Source: Anaerolineae bacterium (lineage in GTDB: Bacteria; Chloroflexota; Anaerolineae; 4572-78; J111). Taken from it: DNA of 64,000 nucleotides. Each line of letters begins with the position of its first letter. Within the stretch, counting starts at the first letter, position 1. The notes under the pieces are model-generated. The model saw nothing but the letters and a program-made list of their open reading frames with translations, ran no database searches and was not told the DNA's origin. Both the position numbers and the translations under genes were made by a program. Shown here one piece after another: positions 30,311 to 38,532 of this stretch. Where the stretch lies: assembly GCA_023382535.1 (NCBI GenBank), contig JAHDWA010000001.1:434001-498000 (forward strand), given 5' to 3'.

Positions 30311-32134
30311 CTAGTTTTTGCCACCACTGATGACCGGCGCAACAACCGCATGCGCCGAGCCAGGCATACCGTAGCCGTAAGGGTCGCCGGTCACTTCAGG
30401 CTCGTGCTCAAAGTTTTCTGACGGGGGCGGCGAAGCGGTTTGCCATTCCAGGGTCCGGGCGCCCCAGGGGTTGGCCTCGGCCAGCGGTCCTCGCAGCCAC
30501 GAAACCACCATATTGTACAGGAACAGCAGGAAACTGGCCGCCAGGAAGAACCCGCTCAGGCTGACCCACAGATTAACCCCGCCCAGTTCCGGCAGGTAGT
30601 CGGCGATACGCCGGTTCATGCCTTGTATACCCAGCCAGAGCATGGGCAGGAAGGTCAGGTTGAAGCCGATGAACATCCACCAGAATTGAAGCTGCCCCTG
30701 CCGCTCGTGATACATCCGCCCGGTGACTTTGGGAAACCAGTAATAAATCCCGGCAAAGAGACCAAAGATGCCGCCGCCGACAATGGTGTAGTGAAAGTGG
30801 GAAACCACAAAGTAGGTGTCTTGTAACTGAATGTCAACCGCCACATCGGACAGGAAAATGCCGGTCATGCCGCCGAGGAGGAAGTTGAAGATAACCCCCA
30901 GGCTAAACAGCAGGGGTGTTTTTAAATGTAACCGGCCTTGCCATATGGTCCCCAACGCCGCCAAAAAAACCAGCCCGGTCGGGATAGAAATCAATTCGGT
31001 GGTGATCATAAAGGGCGCCCGCAGCAGGTCGGGCATACTGCTAGTGAACATGTGGTGGGCCCAGACGACGCCGCTCAGGATGACAATGCCCACCATGCCC
31101 CCGACGGCCCAATGATAAGCAAACAGCGGCTTGCGCGAGAAGTGAGAAATAATTTCCAGGGTAATCCCCAGGCCGGGTAGGATCATAATGTACACGGCGG
31201 GATGGGAGTAGAACCAGAACACGTTTTGATAGAGCAGCGGGTCGCCCCCTTGATTGACCTTAAAAAAAGAGAAGCCCGCTGCGCGATCCAGCACGGTCAT
31301 GATCATGGCCAGGGCCACGAACTGGGTGAAGATCAGGCTCAAGATTGAGGTGCTAAAGATGGCCCAGACAAAGATAGGCAGCCGGCCCCAGGTCAGACCG
31401 GGAGCGCGCATGGTAATGATGGTGGTCAGGAAGTTGATGGCGCCCAGGATGGACGAGAGACCCAGGGTAAAGAAGGACAGGTTGTAGAAAAGCCCGCCCA
31501 GGCGATTCACGGTGGATAGGGGCGCATAGCCGGTCCAACCGGTATCGAAGCCCCCGGCCAACACTGAACCCAGCAACAGAAAAGCCACCGGCGGCACCAA
31601 CCAAAAACTCAAGGCATTGAGCCGCGGGAAAGCCATATCCTCTGCGCCGATCATTAAGGGGATCACGTAGTTGCCCAGAGCGCCGACGGTGGCGGCTACA
31701 GCCACAAAAATCATGACGGTGCCGTGCAGACTCATGACATTGTTATAGCCGGCGCTGTTGAAAAAATTACGACCCGGCTGCATCAGTTCCAGGCGGATGA
31801 GCATGGCCAGCAGTCCGGCCAGCAAAAAGAGAGCCAAAAAAGTCACCAGGTACTGGACGCCAATCACCTTATGATCGGTGTCAAAGGCAAAGTAACACCG
31901 CCAGCCGGTCGTTTCATACTTTTTGAGGGGCAGGTCAAACCACTCGCGGGCCCAGTAATCCCAGACGCCGACACCCACCAGCCAGCCTACCACCCCAAAC
32001 ACGTAGCCGACCACGATCATCGGTTCGGCTGCTTGCGGTTCCAGGCCTAGCAGAAATCGCGCCAGCAGGAGCAAGCCCAGCCCGATGAGAAAGCCCATTG
32101 CTCCCCAGATTAAGCCTTTAATGACAGGTTTCAT
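30311..32134 (-). CDS. ctaD: cytochrome c oxidase subunit I, A2-type
   Basis: 607 residues. Two extra N-terminal helices precede the 12-helix core. Haem ligands: SLHGTVMIF (low-spin) and VVSHFHYTIVGGG (HFHY, high-spin and low-spin); CuB ligands in FWFYSHPAVYIMILPG and VVWAHHMFTSSM. The active helix has YSHPAVY in place of GHPEVY, the hallmark of A2-type oxidases, in which the helix-VI Glu is absent and the Tyr-Ser pair replaces it in the D channel. Reduces O2 to water and pumps protons. Needs haem A, whose precursor enzyme CtaB is broken here. Confidence 0.95.
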   Translation of the reverse strand: MKPVIKGLIWGAMGFLIGLGLLLLARFLLGLEPQAAEPMIVVGYVFGVVGWLVGVGVWDYWAREWFDLPLKKYETTGWRCYFAFDTDHKVIGVQYLVTFLALFLLAGLLAMLIRLELMQPGRNFFNSAGYNNVMSLHGTVMIFVAVAATVGALGNYVIPLMIGAEDMAFPRLNALSFWLVPPVAFLLLGSVLAGGFDTGWTGYAPLSTVNRLGGLFYNLSFFTLGLSSILGAINFLTTIITMRAPGLTWGRLPIFVWAIFSTSILSLIFTQFVALAMIMTVLDRAAGFSFFKVNQGGDPLLYQNVFWFYSHPAVYIMILPGLGITLEIISHFSRKPLFAYHWAVGGMVGIVILSGVVWAHHMFTSSMPDLLRAPFMITTELISIPTGLVFLAALGTIWQGRLHLKTPLLFSLGVIFNFLLGGMTGIFLSDVAVDIQLQDTYFVVSHFHYTIVGGGIFGLFAGIYYWFPKVTGRMYHERQGQLQFWWMFIGFNLTFLPMLWLGIQGMNRRIADYLPELGGVNLWVSLSGFFLAASFLLFLYNMVVSWLRGPLAEANPWGARTLEWQTASPPPSENFEHEPEVTGDPYGYGMPGSAHAVVAPVISGGKN

Positions 32135-32152
32135 AATGTTCTGTCCTCCACC

Positions 32153-32899
32153 TCAATTACTAGTTAACCGCTGCGCTTCGGTGAGCCATTGTTCAAATTG
32201 GGCTGGTTCTAAAACCAGCACGCTCATATTCATATTAGGATGACCGGTGCCGCACAGTTCGGCGCATTGCGCCCGCATGTTAGGGTCGTCCTCAAATGCG
32301 CCGGTTTCGGTGGGGGTGACGTACATTACTGCCATTTTGCCCGGAACGGCATCCATCTTCATCCGAAAGGCCGGGATCCAGAAGGAGTGGATGACATCGG
32401 TTGAGGTTATTTCAAACTTGACCCGTCTATTAACAGGCAAAGCCATTTGCAGGGCTTGGTCATAGCTGATGTTGTACTGCGGATACGTCACCTTCCAGTG
32501 CCACTGTTGACCTTCAACCTGCACCACCAGACTCTCGGTGGGATTGGCGCTCAATTCGGCCAAACCTTTTAGACCCGGATTAATAATGACGTAGATGGCC
32601 AGGGCCGAGGTGACGGCCAACCAACCCCAGGTGATGAGCCGGTTGGTGCGGATCGGTGGGCCATCCCCTGTCACCTCGCCCCTGGCCCGAAAGCGGATGA
32701 CGCTATAAAACAGAACAGCCAGCACCAGGGTCGTGACCGGCATGCCCAAAATCAACAGCAGTCGAAAAGCGCTATCAATTATGTGGGCTTCCTCGGCGGC
32801 GGCCACAGGGAACAGGTTGGCGGTGAAAGCCCACCATAACCCCACAGCCGTTAACCCCAGCCACAGGAGGAAGGCATAGACTCCGTGTCGGGTCATCAT
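32153..32899 (-). CDS. ctaC: cytochrome c oxidase subunit II
   Basis: 248 residues. Signal/first helix, second and third helices (about 45-68, 88-108), then the CuA domain: first His in STDVIHSFWIPAF and the loop CAELCGTGHPNM with both Cys, His and Met. QWHWKVTYP is the aromatic electron entry. There is no fused cytochrome c, so a separate cytochrome c donor is needed. Start at 32899 with AGGAG upstream. First gene of the operon ctaC-ctaD-ctaF-ctaE-cupredoxin; promoter at 32970-33016. Confidence 0.95.
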   Translation of the reverse strand: MMTRHGVYAFLLWLGLTAVGLWWAFTANLFPVAAAEEAHIIDSAFRLLLILGMPVTTLVLAVLFYSVIRFRARGEVTGDGPPIRTNRLITWGWLAVTSALAIYVIINPGLKGLAELSANPTESLVVQVEGQQWHWKVTYPQYNISYDQALQMALPVNRRVKFEITSTDVIHSFWIPAFRMKMDAVPGKMAVMYVTPTETGAFEDDPNMRAQCAELCGTGHPNMNMSVLVLEPAQFEQWLTEAQRLTSN

Positions 32900-32969
32900 T
32901 AAATCTCCTGGTTAAGGTGACGACAATTTTTGAGCATCGGTCGAAGGAAATCGCTATGTACGACAATAA

Positions 32970-33016
32970 TCTTACGAAATATAAGACCATTATAAGTCTT
33001 GAGGCAAGGTTGTCAA
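32970..33016 (-). promoter_or_regulatory. oxidase operon promoter with operator-like dyad
   Basis: On the minus strand TTGACA (33011-33016), 16-bp spacer, TATAAT (32989-32994), 2 bp, then TCTTATATTTCGTAAGA (32970-32986). Boxes are consensus. The dyad differs from the ccdA one by a single base and lies at the expected transcription start. The intergenic region 32900-33221 holds otherwise only the SHOCT promoter and leader. Confidence 0.78.
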
Positions 33017-33148
33017 AAATGATGAACTTACTCCCGGCTACCTATGGCGCTACGCCTGCTCCAACAGCTACCCCTCAGCAGGCTGAACTCGCATCAACTC
33101 TTTACACAATCTTTATAAACCCTTCATCATAGCTTCAACAGAACTTTC

Positions 33149-33196
33149 TATAATAGAGGTAAGATTAAAAATAGACGAGCCGCCATAGCCGGCTCG
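33149..33196 (+). promoter_or_regulatory. -10 box and leader hairpin of the SHOCT gene pair
   Basis: TATAAT at 33149-33154 with no good -35 box. Downstream CGAGCCG (33176-33182) and CGGCTCG (33190-33196) form a 7-bp hairpin in the leader, 25 bp before the ATG at 33222. The hairpin ends just ahead of the ribosome-binding site GGAGG and may stabilise the mRNA. Confidence 0.4.
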
Positions 33197-33221
33197 ATGA
33201 CTGAAATTCAGGAGGTGTATC

Positions 33222-33491
33222 ATGATGGATGGTGGCATGATGGGTGGCTTTGGCAGCTTTGGCCTGATGGGCGGACTCATCGGCCTGCTGTTCAACATCG
33301 CCGTGCTGGTCGGGGTTGTGTTGCTGGTTGTTTGGGCGGTACAGAAGGTTAGTCGCTCAACCAACTCAGGCGCTGCGACGACTTCCCCCTCTCAGGTTCT
33401 CTCGGCCCGCGAGATTTTGGATATTCGCTATGCCAGAGGGGAGTTGACCCGGGAGGAGTACCAAACCAGGCTCAGCGACATCACGTCATAA
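33222..33491 (+). CDS. SHOCT-domain membrane micro-protein
   Basis: 89 residues: a Met/Gly-rich start, one helix (about 20-42), linker and a C-terminal SHOCT motif (SAREILDIRYARGELTREEYQTRLSDI). SHOCT proteins are short membrane-anchored proteins of unknown role, possibly oligomerising. Good site AGGAGG. Followed 43 bp later by a paralogue. Confidence 0.85.
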   Translation: MMDGGMMGGFGSFGLMGGLIGLLFNIAVLVGVVLLVVWAVQKVSRSTNSGAATTSPSQVLSAREILDIRYARGELTREEYQTRLSDITS

Positions 33492-33534
33492 TTGCTAACA
33501 CAAATTTAGTTCTTGTAGAAGGAGGTATTGAACA

Positions 33535-33774
33535 ATGATGGGTTTTGGTTTGGGCATGGGACTGTTTGGCTTTTTCTGGATGCTCCTTTTCTGGGGCGGA
33601 TTAATTGCCCTGGCCGTTTGGCTGATCAGGTTGCTGTTCCCTTCGGCGCAGGCCCAAGCGGATAACCGTAACGAGGGAGCACTTTCGGCGCCAGAGATCC
33701 TCAAAACGCGCTATGCGCAAGGTGAGCTAACCGCCGAGCAGTATCAAGAAATGCTGCAAACAATCCGGCCATAA
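33535..33774 (+). CDS. SHOCT-domain membrane micro-protein (paralogue)
   Basis: 79 residues: Gly/Phe/Trp-rich helix (about 5-35) and SHOCT motif (SAPEILKTRYAQGELTAEQYQEMLQTI). Its SHOCT motif is clearly related to that of 33222 (ILxxRYAxGELTxExYQ), so the pair is probably a tandem duplication. GAAGGAGG precedes the ATG. Confidence 0.85.
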   Translation: MMGFGLGMGLFGFFWMLLFWGGLIALAVWLIRLLFPSAQAQADNRNEGALSAPEILKTRYAQGELTAEQYQEMLQTIRP

Positions 33775-33805
33775 GTGTTGGTTCAGCCGGTTAGCTCCAC
33801 CCAAT

Positions 33806-33853
33806 ACGATGTGGCCTGGGACACCATACTCAGACCACATCGTGCTACTTTTT
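33806..33853 (+). terminator. probable terminator after the SHOCT pair
   Basis: ACGATGTGG (33806-33814) and CCACATCGT (33835-33843) form a perfect 9-bp stem with a 20-nt loop, followed by GCTACTTTTTAT. Located 32 bp after the stop. Confidence 0.65.
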
Positions 33854-33926
33854 ATAAAAGATCTCGCCACAAGGCGCTCTTTGAAACTCAAAATCGGACG
33901 TGATTGGTCAATCATCCCCCCTCAAT

Positions 33927-33964
33927 TTGGTAAAGATACTGGCTATAACTTACAATACGTAAGA
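33927..33964 (+). promoter_or_regulatory. promoter with TTAC-N5-GTAA dyad upstream of the LRR gene
   Basis: TTGGTA (33927-33932), 18 bp, TACAAT (33951-33956). The -10 box is part of CTTACAATACGTAAG (33949-33963), a dyad related to those at 25115 and 32970. The rhodanese promoter at 35202 has the same design: TTGGCA, 18 bp, TACAAT. Confidence 0.55.
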
Positions 33965-34001
33965 TTGATAAAAGGATGCTCCCTATTCAATCAAATAAAA
34001 T

Positions 34002-35186
34002 ATGGCGTTATCAAATTTTCAAATCGTTATGGTAGTTTTGACCATTGCATTGATAGGTTTGGCCCCAGCGATTTGTGGCGGCCTGGGTCAAAAATCAATC
34101 CGCCAGGAAATCCTGGCGGCGGCCAATTCGGGCGTCGAGGAACTTAATCTCTCTAATCGAGGGCTGACCTCCCTGCCCCCCGAAATTGGCCAGCTAGCCC
34201 AGCTCAAGAAACTGCGTCTTGATAACAATGGGCTGGATGAGTTACCCCCTGAGATCGGTCGCCTGACCCATCTGAACGAACTGTACCTTTCCTCCAATGC
34301 TCTGACCGGGCTACCTGCCGAAGTAGGTCAACTTTCCAGCCTCATGATCCTGGATGGGGGCAGTAATCAACTGGCAGCCTTACCCCCGCAAATCGGTCAT
34401 CTCTCCGAGTTAGAGCAGCTTTTGCTCAGTAATAACAAGCTGAAACAGTTACCCCCCGAAATCGGCCAGTTATCGAACCTGACCCAATTACAACTCGGCG
34501 GCAATCAACTGGCGGCTTTACCCCCTGAGATCGTTCAACTGTCCCAGCTCACCACGCTGGACCTGGTCCAAAATCAACTGGCCGAGGTGCCTTCCGAAAT
34601 TTTCGCCCTACTCAACTTGAGAAATCTGTATCTGGGCGCTAATCAACTGACCACCTTGCCCCCCCAAATCACGCGCTTGTCTGAGCTGGAATCCCTGTGG
34701 CTTAGAAATAATCGGCTCACTGTCCTGCCGCCCGAAATTGGACAGTTGACCCATTTGTCAGAACTGGACTTGAGTTCCAATCAGTTGAGCGAGTTACCCC
34801 CTGAAACCGGGCGTCTGGTCAAGCTGACCCAGCTCTACCTGGCCCATAATCACCTTACCAGCCTGCCGGCCGAGCTGGGTCAGCTTGCCAACCTCACCGA
34901 TCTGGACCTGGGCAGCAATCAATTGACAGAGGTGCCTCCCCCAATCGGCCAGCTAGCCAATTTGGAACGGCTGTGGCTCAACAACAATAAGTTGAGCTTG
35001 ATCCCGCTCGAACTTGGACAACTCTCCAATCTGGTCGGGCTATCTCTTAGCCACAATCAGTTGAGGGAATTACCGCCCGAACTGGGCCAATTAGCCAAGC
35101 TGAAAGCCCTGGAAATTGAGGGCAATCAACTCATCCGGTTGCCCCCCGAACTTGAGCAACGGCCTGGTTTGCAGATCAAAAGATAA
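34002..35186 (+). CDS. leucine-rich-repeat protein
   Basis: 394 residues. A hydrophobic N-terminal segment (about 7-27) is followed by about fifteen 23-residue leucine-rich repeats of the pattern LxxLPPEIGQLxxLxxLxLxxN, the bacterial relative of the plant/Ras-type LRR. The N-terminal segment could be a signal or anchor, so the repeats probably face outside. No catalytic domain is fused. Such proteins bind other proteins; no partner is known. No strong ribosome-binding site. The dyad-bearing promoter lies 40 bp upstream. Confidence 0.87.
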   Translation: MALSNFQIVMVVLTIALIGLAPAICGGLGQKSIRQEILAAANSGVEELNLSNRGLTSLPPEIGQLAQLKKLRLDNNGLDELPPEIGRLTHLNELYLSSNALTGLPAEVGQLSSLMILDGGSNQLAALPPQIGHLSELEQLLLSNNKLKQLPPEIGQLSNLTQLQLGGNQLAALPPEIVQLSQLTTLDLVQNQLAEVPSEIFALLNLRNLYLGANQLTTLPPQITRLSELESLWLRNNRLTVLPPEIGQLTHLSELDLSSNQLSELPPETGRLVKLTQLYLAHNHLTSLPAELGQLANLTDLDLGSNQLTEVPPPIGQLANLERLWLNNNKLSLIPLELGQLSNLVGLSLSHNQLRELPPELGQLAKLKALEIEGNQLIRLPPELEQRPGLQIKR

Positions 35187-35201
35187 GTGATCCCGTTCAA
35201 T

Positions 35202-35239
35202 TTGGCAGAGACACCTCCTCTGGCCTACAATATGTAAGA
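35202..35239 (+). promoter_or_regulatory. promoter with TAC-N5-GTA dyad upstream of the rhodanese gene
   Basis: TTGGCA (35202-35207), 18 bp, TACAAT (35226-35231), with GCCTACAATATGTAAGA (35223-35239) overlapping the -10 box. The layout matches 33927-33964. Confidence 0.55.
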
Positions 35240-35289
35240 ACAAAGATGATCCCTATAAAATTCCATCAAAAAGGCAAGGAGATCTGAGG

Positions 35290-35739
35290 ATGTTGACCAA
35301 ACGTTTCCTGTTTTTTCTAGCGCTGCTAACCTTAACTATGCTGCTCCTGGCCGGTTGCGGCCCGGCTAATACACCCACCTCATCGGCCTCGGCCGATATT
35401 TTCAGTTTGCCCAAAAACGCTCAAGGCTATGTGGACATCTCCGTCGAGCAGTTGAAGCCAGCGCTGGCGAACAAAGACTTCTCCATGATCAATGTACATA
35501 TCCCCTACGAGGGCGAACTCCCCCAAACCGACGCCTTTATTCCGTACAACGAAATCGAAGCCAACCTGAGCCAGCTGCCTGCCGACAAAGAGGCCCGGAT
35601 TGTGCTTTACTGTCGCAGTGGTCGAATGAGCACGGAAGCCGCGCCAATTCTGGTCAACTTGGGTTACACGAATGTTGTAGAGCTTGACGGAGGCATGCAA
35701 GCCTGGCAGGCTGCCGGGAATGAGTTAATCAGCAAGTAG
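35290..35739 (+). CDS. rhodanese-domain lipoprotein
   Basis: 149 residues. Signal with lipobox LAGC (Cys about 23), then a single rhodanese domain with the active-site loop LYCRSGRMS (catalytic Cys) and the typical end ELDGGMQAWQAAG. Normally such enzymes move sulfane sulphur; as a lipoprotein this one acts outside the membrane. Ribosome-binding site AAGGAG. First gene of a plus-strand cluster with DUF3105 and methyltransferase genes. Confidence 0.87.
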   Translation: MLTKRFLFFLALLTLTMLLLAGCGPANTPTSSASADIFSLPKNAQGYVDISVEQLKPALANKDFSMINVHIPYEGELPQTDAFIPYNEIEANLSQLPADKEARIVLYCRSGRMSTEAAPILVNLGYTNVVELDGGMQAWQAAGNELISK

Positions 35740-35804
35740 GTCAGATTAAGGTGCGACGTATTTCCAAAGTGCATTGCGCCTTACAGAATATAGAGGAAAG
35801 ACAA

Positions 35805-36437
35805 ATGACCAAGAAGAAAAACCCCGCCTCGGCTTTCAAGCGAACAGCCGCTCAAGCGTCGCCACGTCAGCCCAAGCTACCTTCCTGGGTTTGGCTGGCT
35901 GGTGGCGGTGTGGTTGCTGTGCTGCTGGTGATCGGCCTGTTGTACCTGGGCTTTCAAGGGCCGGCTACCGCTAATAGTGGCATCGAAGGTGTGGAGATTT
36001 TGCCCAATCCCGGCCAGGGACACCAGGAAGGCGAGATTGTCAACGCGGGCGAAGTCCCGGCCGGCGGCATCCACAATGCGGCCTGGCAGAACTGTGGCAT
36101 TTACGAGGAGCCTATCCGCGAAGAAAACGTGATCCACTCGATGGAGCATGGCGCGGTCTGGCTGGCCTACCAACCCGACTTGCCAGCCGACCGGGTAGAG
36201 AGCCTACGTAACCTGGTTCGCCAGGAGCGCAGTCGCCAGGGTGAACCATTGATTGTTCTGGCCCCCAAGCCCGACCTGGATGCCCCTATCATCGCCACGG
36301 CCTGGCGGGTGCAGCTTAAGTTGGACAGGGCTTCAGATGAGCGGCTGGTGCAGTTCCTACAACGCTACCAGCGCGGCTCCTTCACTCCAGAACCGAGGGC
36401 TGCCTGCGTGGGTGGTGTGGGCGAGCCACTGAGCTAA
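35805..36437 (+). CDS. DUF3105 membrane-anchored protein
   Basis: 210 residues: basic N-terminus, one helix (about 28-50) and a DUF3105 domain with GGIHNAAWQNCGIYEEPI and VIHSMEHGAVWLAYQPDLP, whose conserved His, Cys and Met residues suggest metal binding. DUF3105 proteins often lie by DUF305 proteins, as in the second copy at 56329. Start at 35805 has GAGGAAAG upstream; an in-frame ATG/GTG further upstream lacks one. Function unknown. Confidence 0.85.
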   Translation: MTKKKNPASAFKRTAAQASPRQPKLPSWVWLAGGGVVAVLLVIGLLYLGFQGPATANSGIEGVEILPNPGQGHQEGEIVNAGEVPAGGIHNAAWQNCGIYEEPIREENVIHSMEHGAVWLAYQPDLPADRVESLRNLVRQERSRQGEPLIVLAPKPDLDAPIIATAWRVQLKLDRASDERLVQFLQRYQRGSFTPEPRAACVGGVGEPLS

Positions 36438-36463
36438 TTTACTCACAGGGGCACATACCATCA

Positions 36464-37126
36464 ATGGTCAATTGGCCTGATACTCCCACCCAAGCCGGGC
36501 CAGACGCCCGCCAAACCAACTTAACGCGCGCCCGGTACAATCGGATTGCACCGATTTATGATCTCATGGAGACTTTACCGGAACGCCACATGGCCGGCTG
36601 GCGTAAGCGCCTCTGGGCTATGGTTCCGGGCGGGCGGATTTTAGAGGTAGGCGTGGGCACCGGCAAGAACTTTGCCTACCATCCTATCTACGCCAACATC
36701 ACCGGTATTGACCTGAGCGAAAGGATGTTGGACCGTGCCCGCCGCCGGGCTGAAAAGCTGGGTCGTCCTGTTGAGCTGCGGCAAATGGATGTGCAACAGC
36801 TTGATTTTCCTGACCAGGCTTTTGATGCCGCTGTCGCTACCTTTGTCTTTTGCTCCGTGCCCAACCCCGTATTAGGGCTACGCGAGTTGGGCCGGGTGGT
36901 CAAACCCACCGGACGCATTTTCCTGCTGGAGCACATGCGGATTGATCGCCCGGTCATCGGTCCCTTGATGGATTTACTCAATCCGCTGGTGGTGCGCCTG
37001 AGCGGGGCCAACATCAACCGGCGCACGGTGGAGAAGGTACGGCGAGCGGGCTTGAACCTTGAGGCGGTTACAGACCTGGGACCAATGGGAGTCGTCAAAT
37101 TAATTGTTGCCCGTTCCTCAAGCTAG
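36464..37126 (+). CDS. SAM-dependent methyltransferase, class I
   Basis: 220 residues. The Rossmann motif I is GRILEVGVGTGKNF, with the acidic residue after strand 2 in ITGIDLSERMLDRARRRA and motif II in FDAAVATFVFCSVPNP. It resembles UbiE/MenG-like and phospholipid N-methyltransferases; the substrate is not clear. Three other methyltransferase genes of this type lie in the window (38533, 58239, and a membrane one at 45063). Confidence 0.85.
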   Translation: MVNWPDTPTQAGPDARQTNLTRARYNRIAPIYDLMETLPERHMAGWRKRLWAMVPGGRILEVGVGTGKNFAYHPIYANITGIDLSERMLDRARRRAEKLGRPVELRQMDVQQLDFPDQAFDAAVATFVFCSVPNPVLGLRELGRVVKPTGRIFLLEHMRIDRPVIGPLMDLLNPLVVRLSGANINRRTVEKVRRAGLNLEAVTDLGPMGVVKLIVARSSS

Positions 37127-37130
37127 ACTG

Positions 37131-37769
37131 GTGACTAACACCATCTCACTTCACATCTGCCTGCTGGGTGGTCCCACCTTGTGGCGGCTGGGGCTGCAGG
37201 CCCTGCTAACCGGCCAACCTAACCTGGCCAAAGTCACCCAGGCGGCCGATCCAACCCAGGTCGGCGATCCTCCCGACGTTTTTTTGCTGGACGGTCGCAG
37301 CGTGGATGAGTTCTTACCCTCTGTCCTGACCTCTTTCCCCCAAACTAAGCTGCTCATTATTGCCGATGAACTGAATGAATCAACGGTAATGACCTGGCTG
37401 GAGAAAGGTATTCTGGGCTGCCTCGAGCGGGATGCCGCCCTGCCGGCCTTGCTCAATGCCATCCGTCAGGTCGCTGCCGATGAGGCCAGTCTGCCCCAGG
37501 CGCTGGCGCTGCGGCTGGTCACCCGCCTGGCTCGTCAATCATCGGCCTCAACTGAAACCGTTTTACCTGAATCCCTGTCTGAGCGTGAACGAGAGGTGTT
37601 AATCCTGCTGGCCCAGGGGCTGAGTAACAAAGAGATTGCCCAGCGCCTCTATCTCAGCATGCGCACGATCGAGGGACACCTGGCCAACATCTACGGCAAA
37701 CTAGGGGTCCACTCCCGGACCGAAGCGGCTCTCTACGCCGTCCGCCAGGGCTGGCTGACGCCAACCTGA
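37131..37769 (+). CDS. LuxR-type regulator with degenerate receiver domain
   Basis: 212 residues from GTG 37131, five bases after the previous stop; a TTG at 37104 would overlap that gene. The receiver-like part has lost the acidic pair (ICLLGGPTLWRLG where VLLADDH is usual) but keeps the Asp in DVFLLDGRS. The LuxR domain is intact: LSEREREVLILLAQGLSNKEIAQRLYLSMRTIEGHLANIYGKLGV. Without the Mg-binding pair, normal phosphorylation is unlikely, so another input may control it. Orphan: no kinase adjacent. Confidence 0.83.
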   Translation: MTNTISLHICLLGGPTLWRLGLQALLTGQPNLAKVTQAADPTQVGDPPDVFLLDGRSVDEFLPSVLTSFPQTKLLIIADELNESTVMTWLEKGILGCLERDAALPALLNAIRQVAADEASLPQALALRLVTRLARQSSASTETVLPESLSEREREVLILLAQGLSNKEIAQRLYLSMRTIEGHLANIYGKLGVHSRTEAALYAVRQGWLTPT

Positions 37770-37792
37770 CCAGGTAGAATCACCTATTTTCT

Positions 37793-37837
37793 CCCCTGTC
37801 CAAACAGGGGAAACTACCTGCCCTCAAACAGGTAGTT
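37793..37837 (+). terminator. two tandem hairpins after the LuxR gene
   Basis: CCCCTGT/ACAGGGG (37793-37799, 37804-37810) and AACTACCTG/CAGGTAGTT (37812-37820, 37829-37837). No T-tract follows, so termination is likely but not certain. Confidence 0.5.
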
Positions 37838-37912
37838 CAACGCTGTTCGCTAACGGCCGGCTGTGATATGCTCATATCGAGCCTGGCCACAGAACTTAAC
37901 CAGGTGAGAAGA

Positions 37913-38518
37913 ATGATGACAAAGACACGTATTGCACTGTTAAGCACGCTTTCCGATATGCATACCCAGTCCATCCAATACAATCTGACCGCGCTGGCGG
38001 ACATCTTGGCCCAGGTTGCGCCAGACCTGCTGTACGTGGAAGTGCCGCAACGTGACTGGGAGTTGGGTCGCCTGGATCAGGCCCCGATGGAGGTGCAGCG
38101 CAGTCTGCTGCCTCTGGCCGAACGGAGCCGCACCGTCGTCGTGCCCGTGGCGGCTGATGCTCGCCAGTTCAACGACTTTGCGCCCAGAACCGGCTGGCGG
38201 GCCGGGCTGGCACGCTGGCTAGACCAAGCCCTGCGCTGGGCGCAGCGTCAAGCCAACAGTGCCGAGGCTATCCACGCCTGGCCCTTCGAAGCGGCATGCC
38301 ACACCCTTTGCCACCTCAGCCAATTGAGTTGGGATGCCACAGCCCGGCAGGCGTGGGAGAAACAAAACCAGGCCATGCTCGACAATATCCTGCAGGCCAT
38401 CCGGCGCGATCCTGACCGCCGCATCCTGGTCGCCGTGCAATGCCAGCGCATCCACTGGTTGGAGCCGCGCCTGAAGAAGATGCCGGATATCGCGTTAGTG
38501 GATTATCGCGAAGTGTAA
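37913..38518 (+). CDS. conserved protein of unknown function
   Basis: 201 residues, soluble, not a family I recognise. Begins MMTKTRIALLSTLSDMHTQSIQYNLTALADILAQVAPDLLYVEVP, which looks like a beta strand then helix of an alpha/beta fold, and ends with RRDPDRRILVAVQCQRIHWLEPRLKKMPDIALVDYREV. A fragment of a close paralogue lies at 42303-42566, beyond the ABC genes. Start at 37913 has AGGTGAG upstream. The genes between the two copies may share its function. Confidence 0.75.
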   Translation: MMTKTRIALLSTLSDMHTQSIQYNLTALADILAQVAPDLLYVEVPQRDWELGRLDQAPMEVQRSLLPLAERSRTVVVPVAADARQFNDFAPRTGWRAGLARWLDQALRWAQRQANSAEAIHAWPFEAACHTLCHLSQLSWDATARQAWEKQNQAMLDNILQAIRRDPDRRILVAVQCQRIHWLEPRLKKMPDIALVDYREV

Positions 38519-38532
38519 CAAGGTGGTTCAAA

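Noticed and set aside
33949..33963. The CTTACAATACGTAAG palindrome as a short transcription terminator.
   Set aside because: Stem of only five base pairs and location directly before a gene, overlapping a -10 box; regulation is more likely.
34130..35180. Regular repeat of about 69 bp as a tandem DNA repeat element.
   Set aside because: It is the coding sequence of leucine-rich repeats of 23 residues, with diverged codons.
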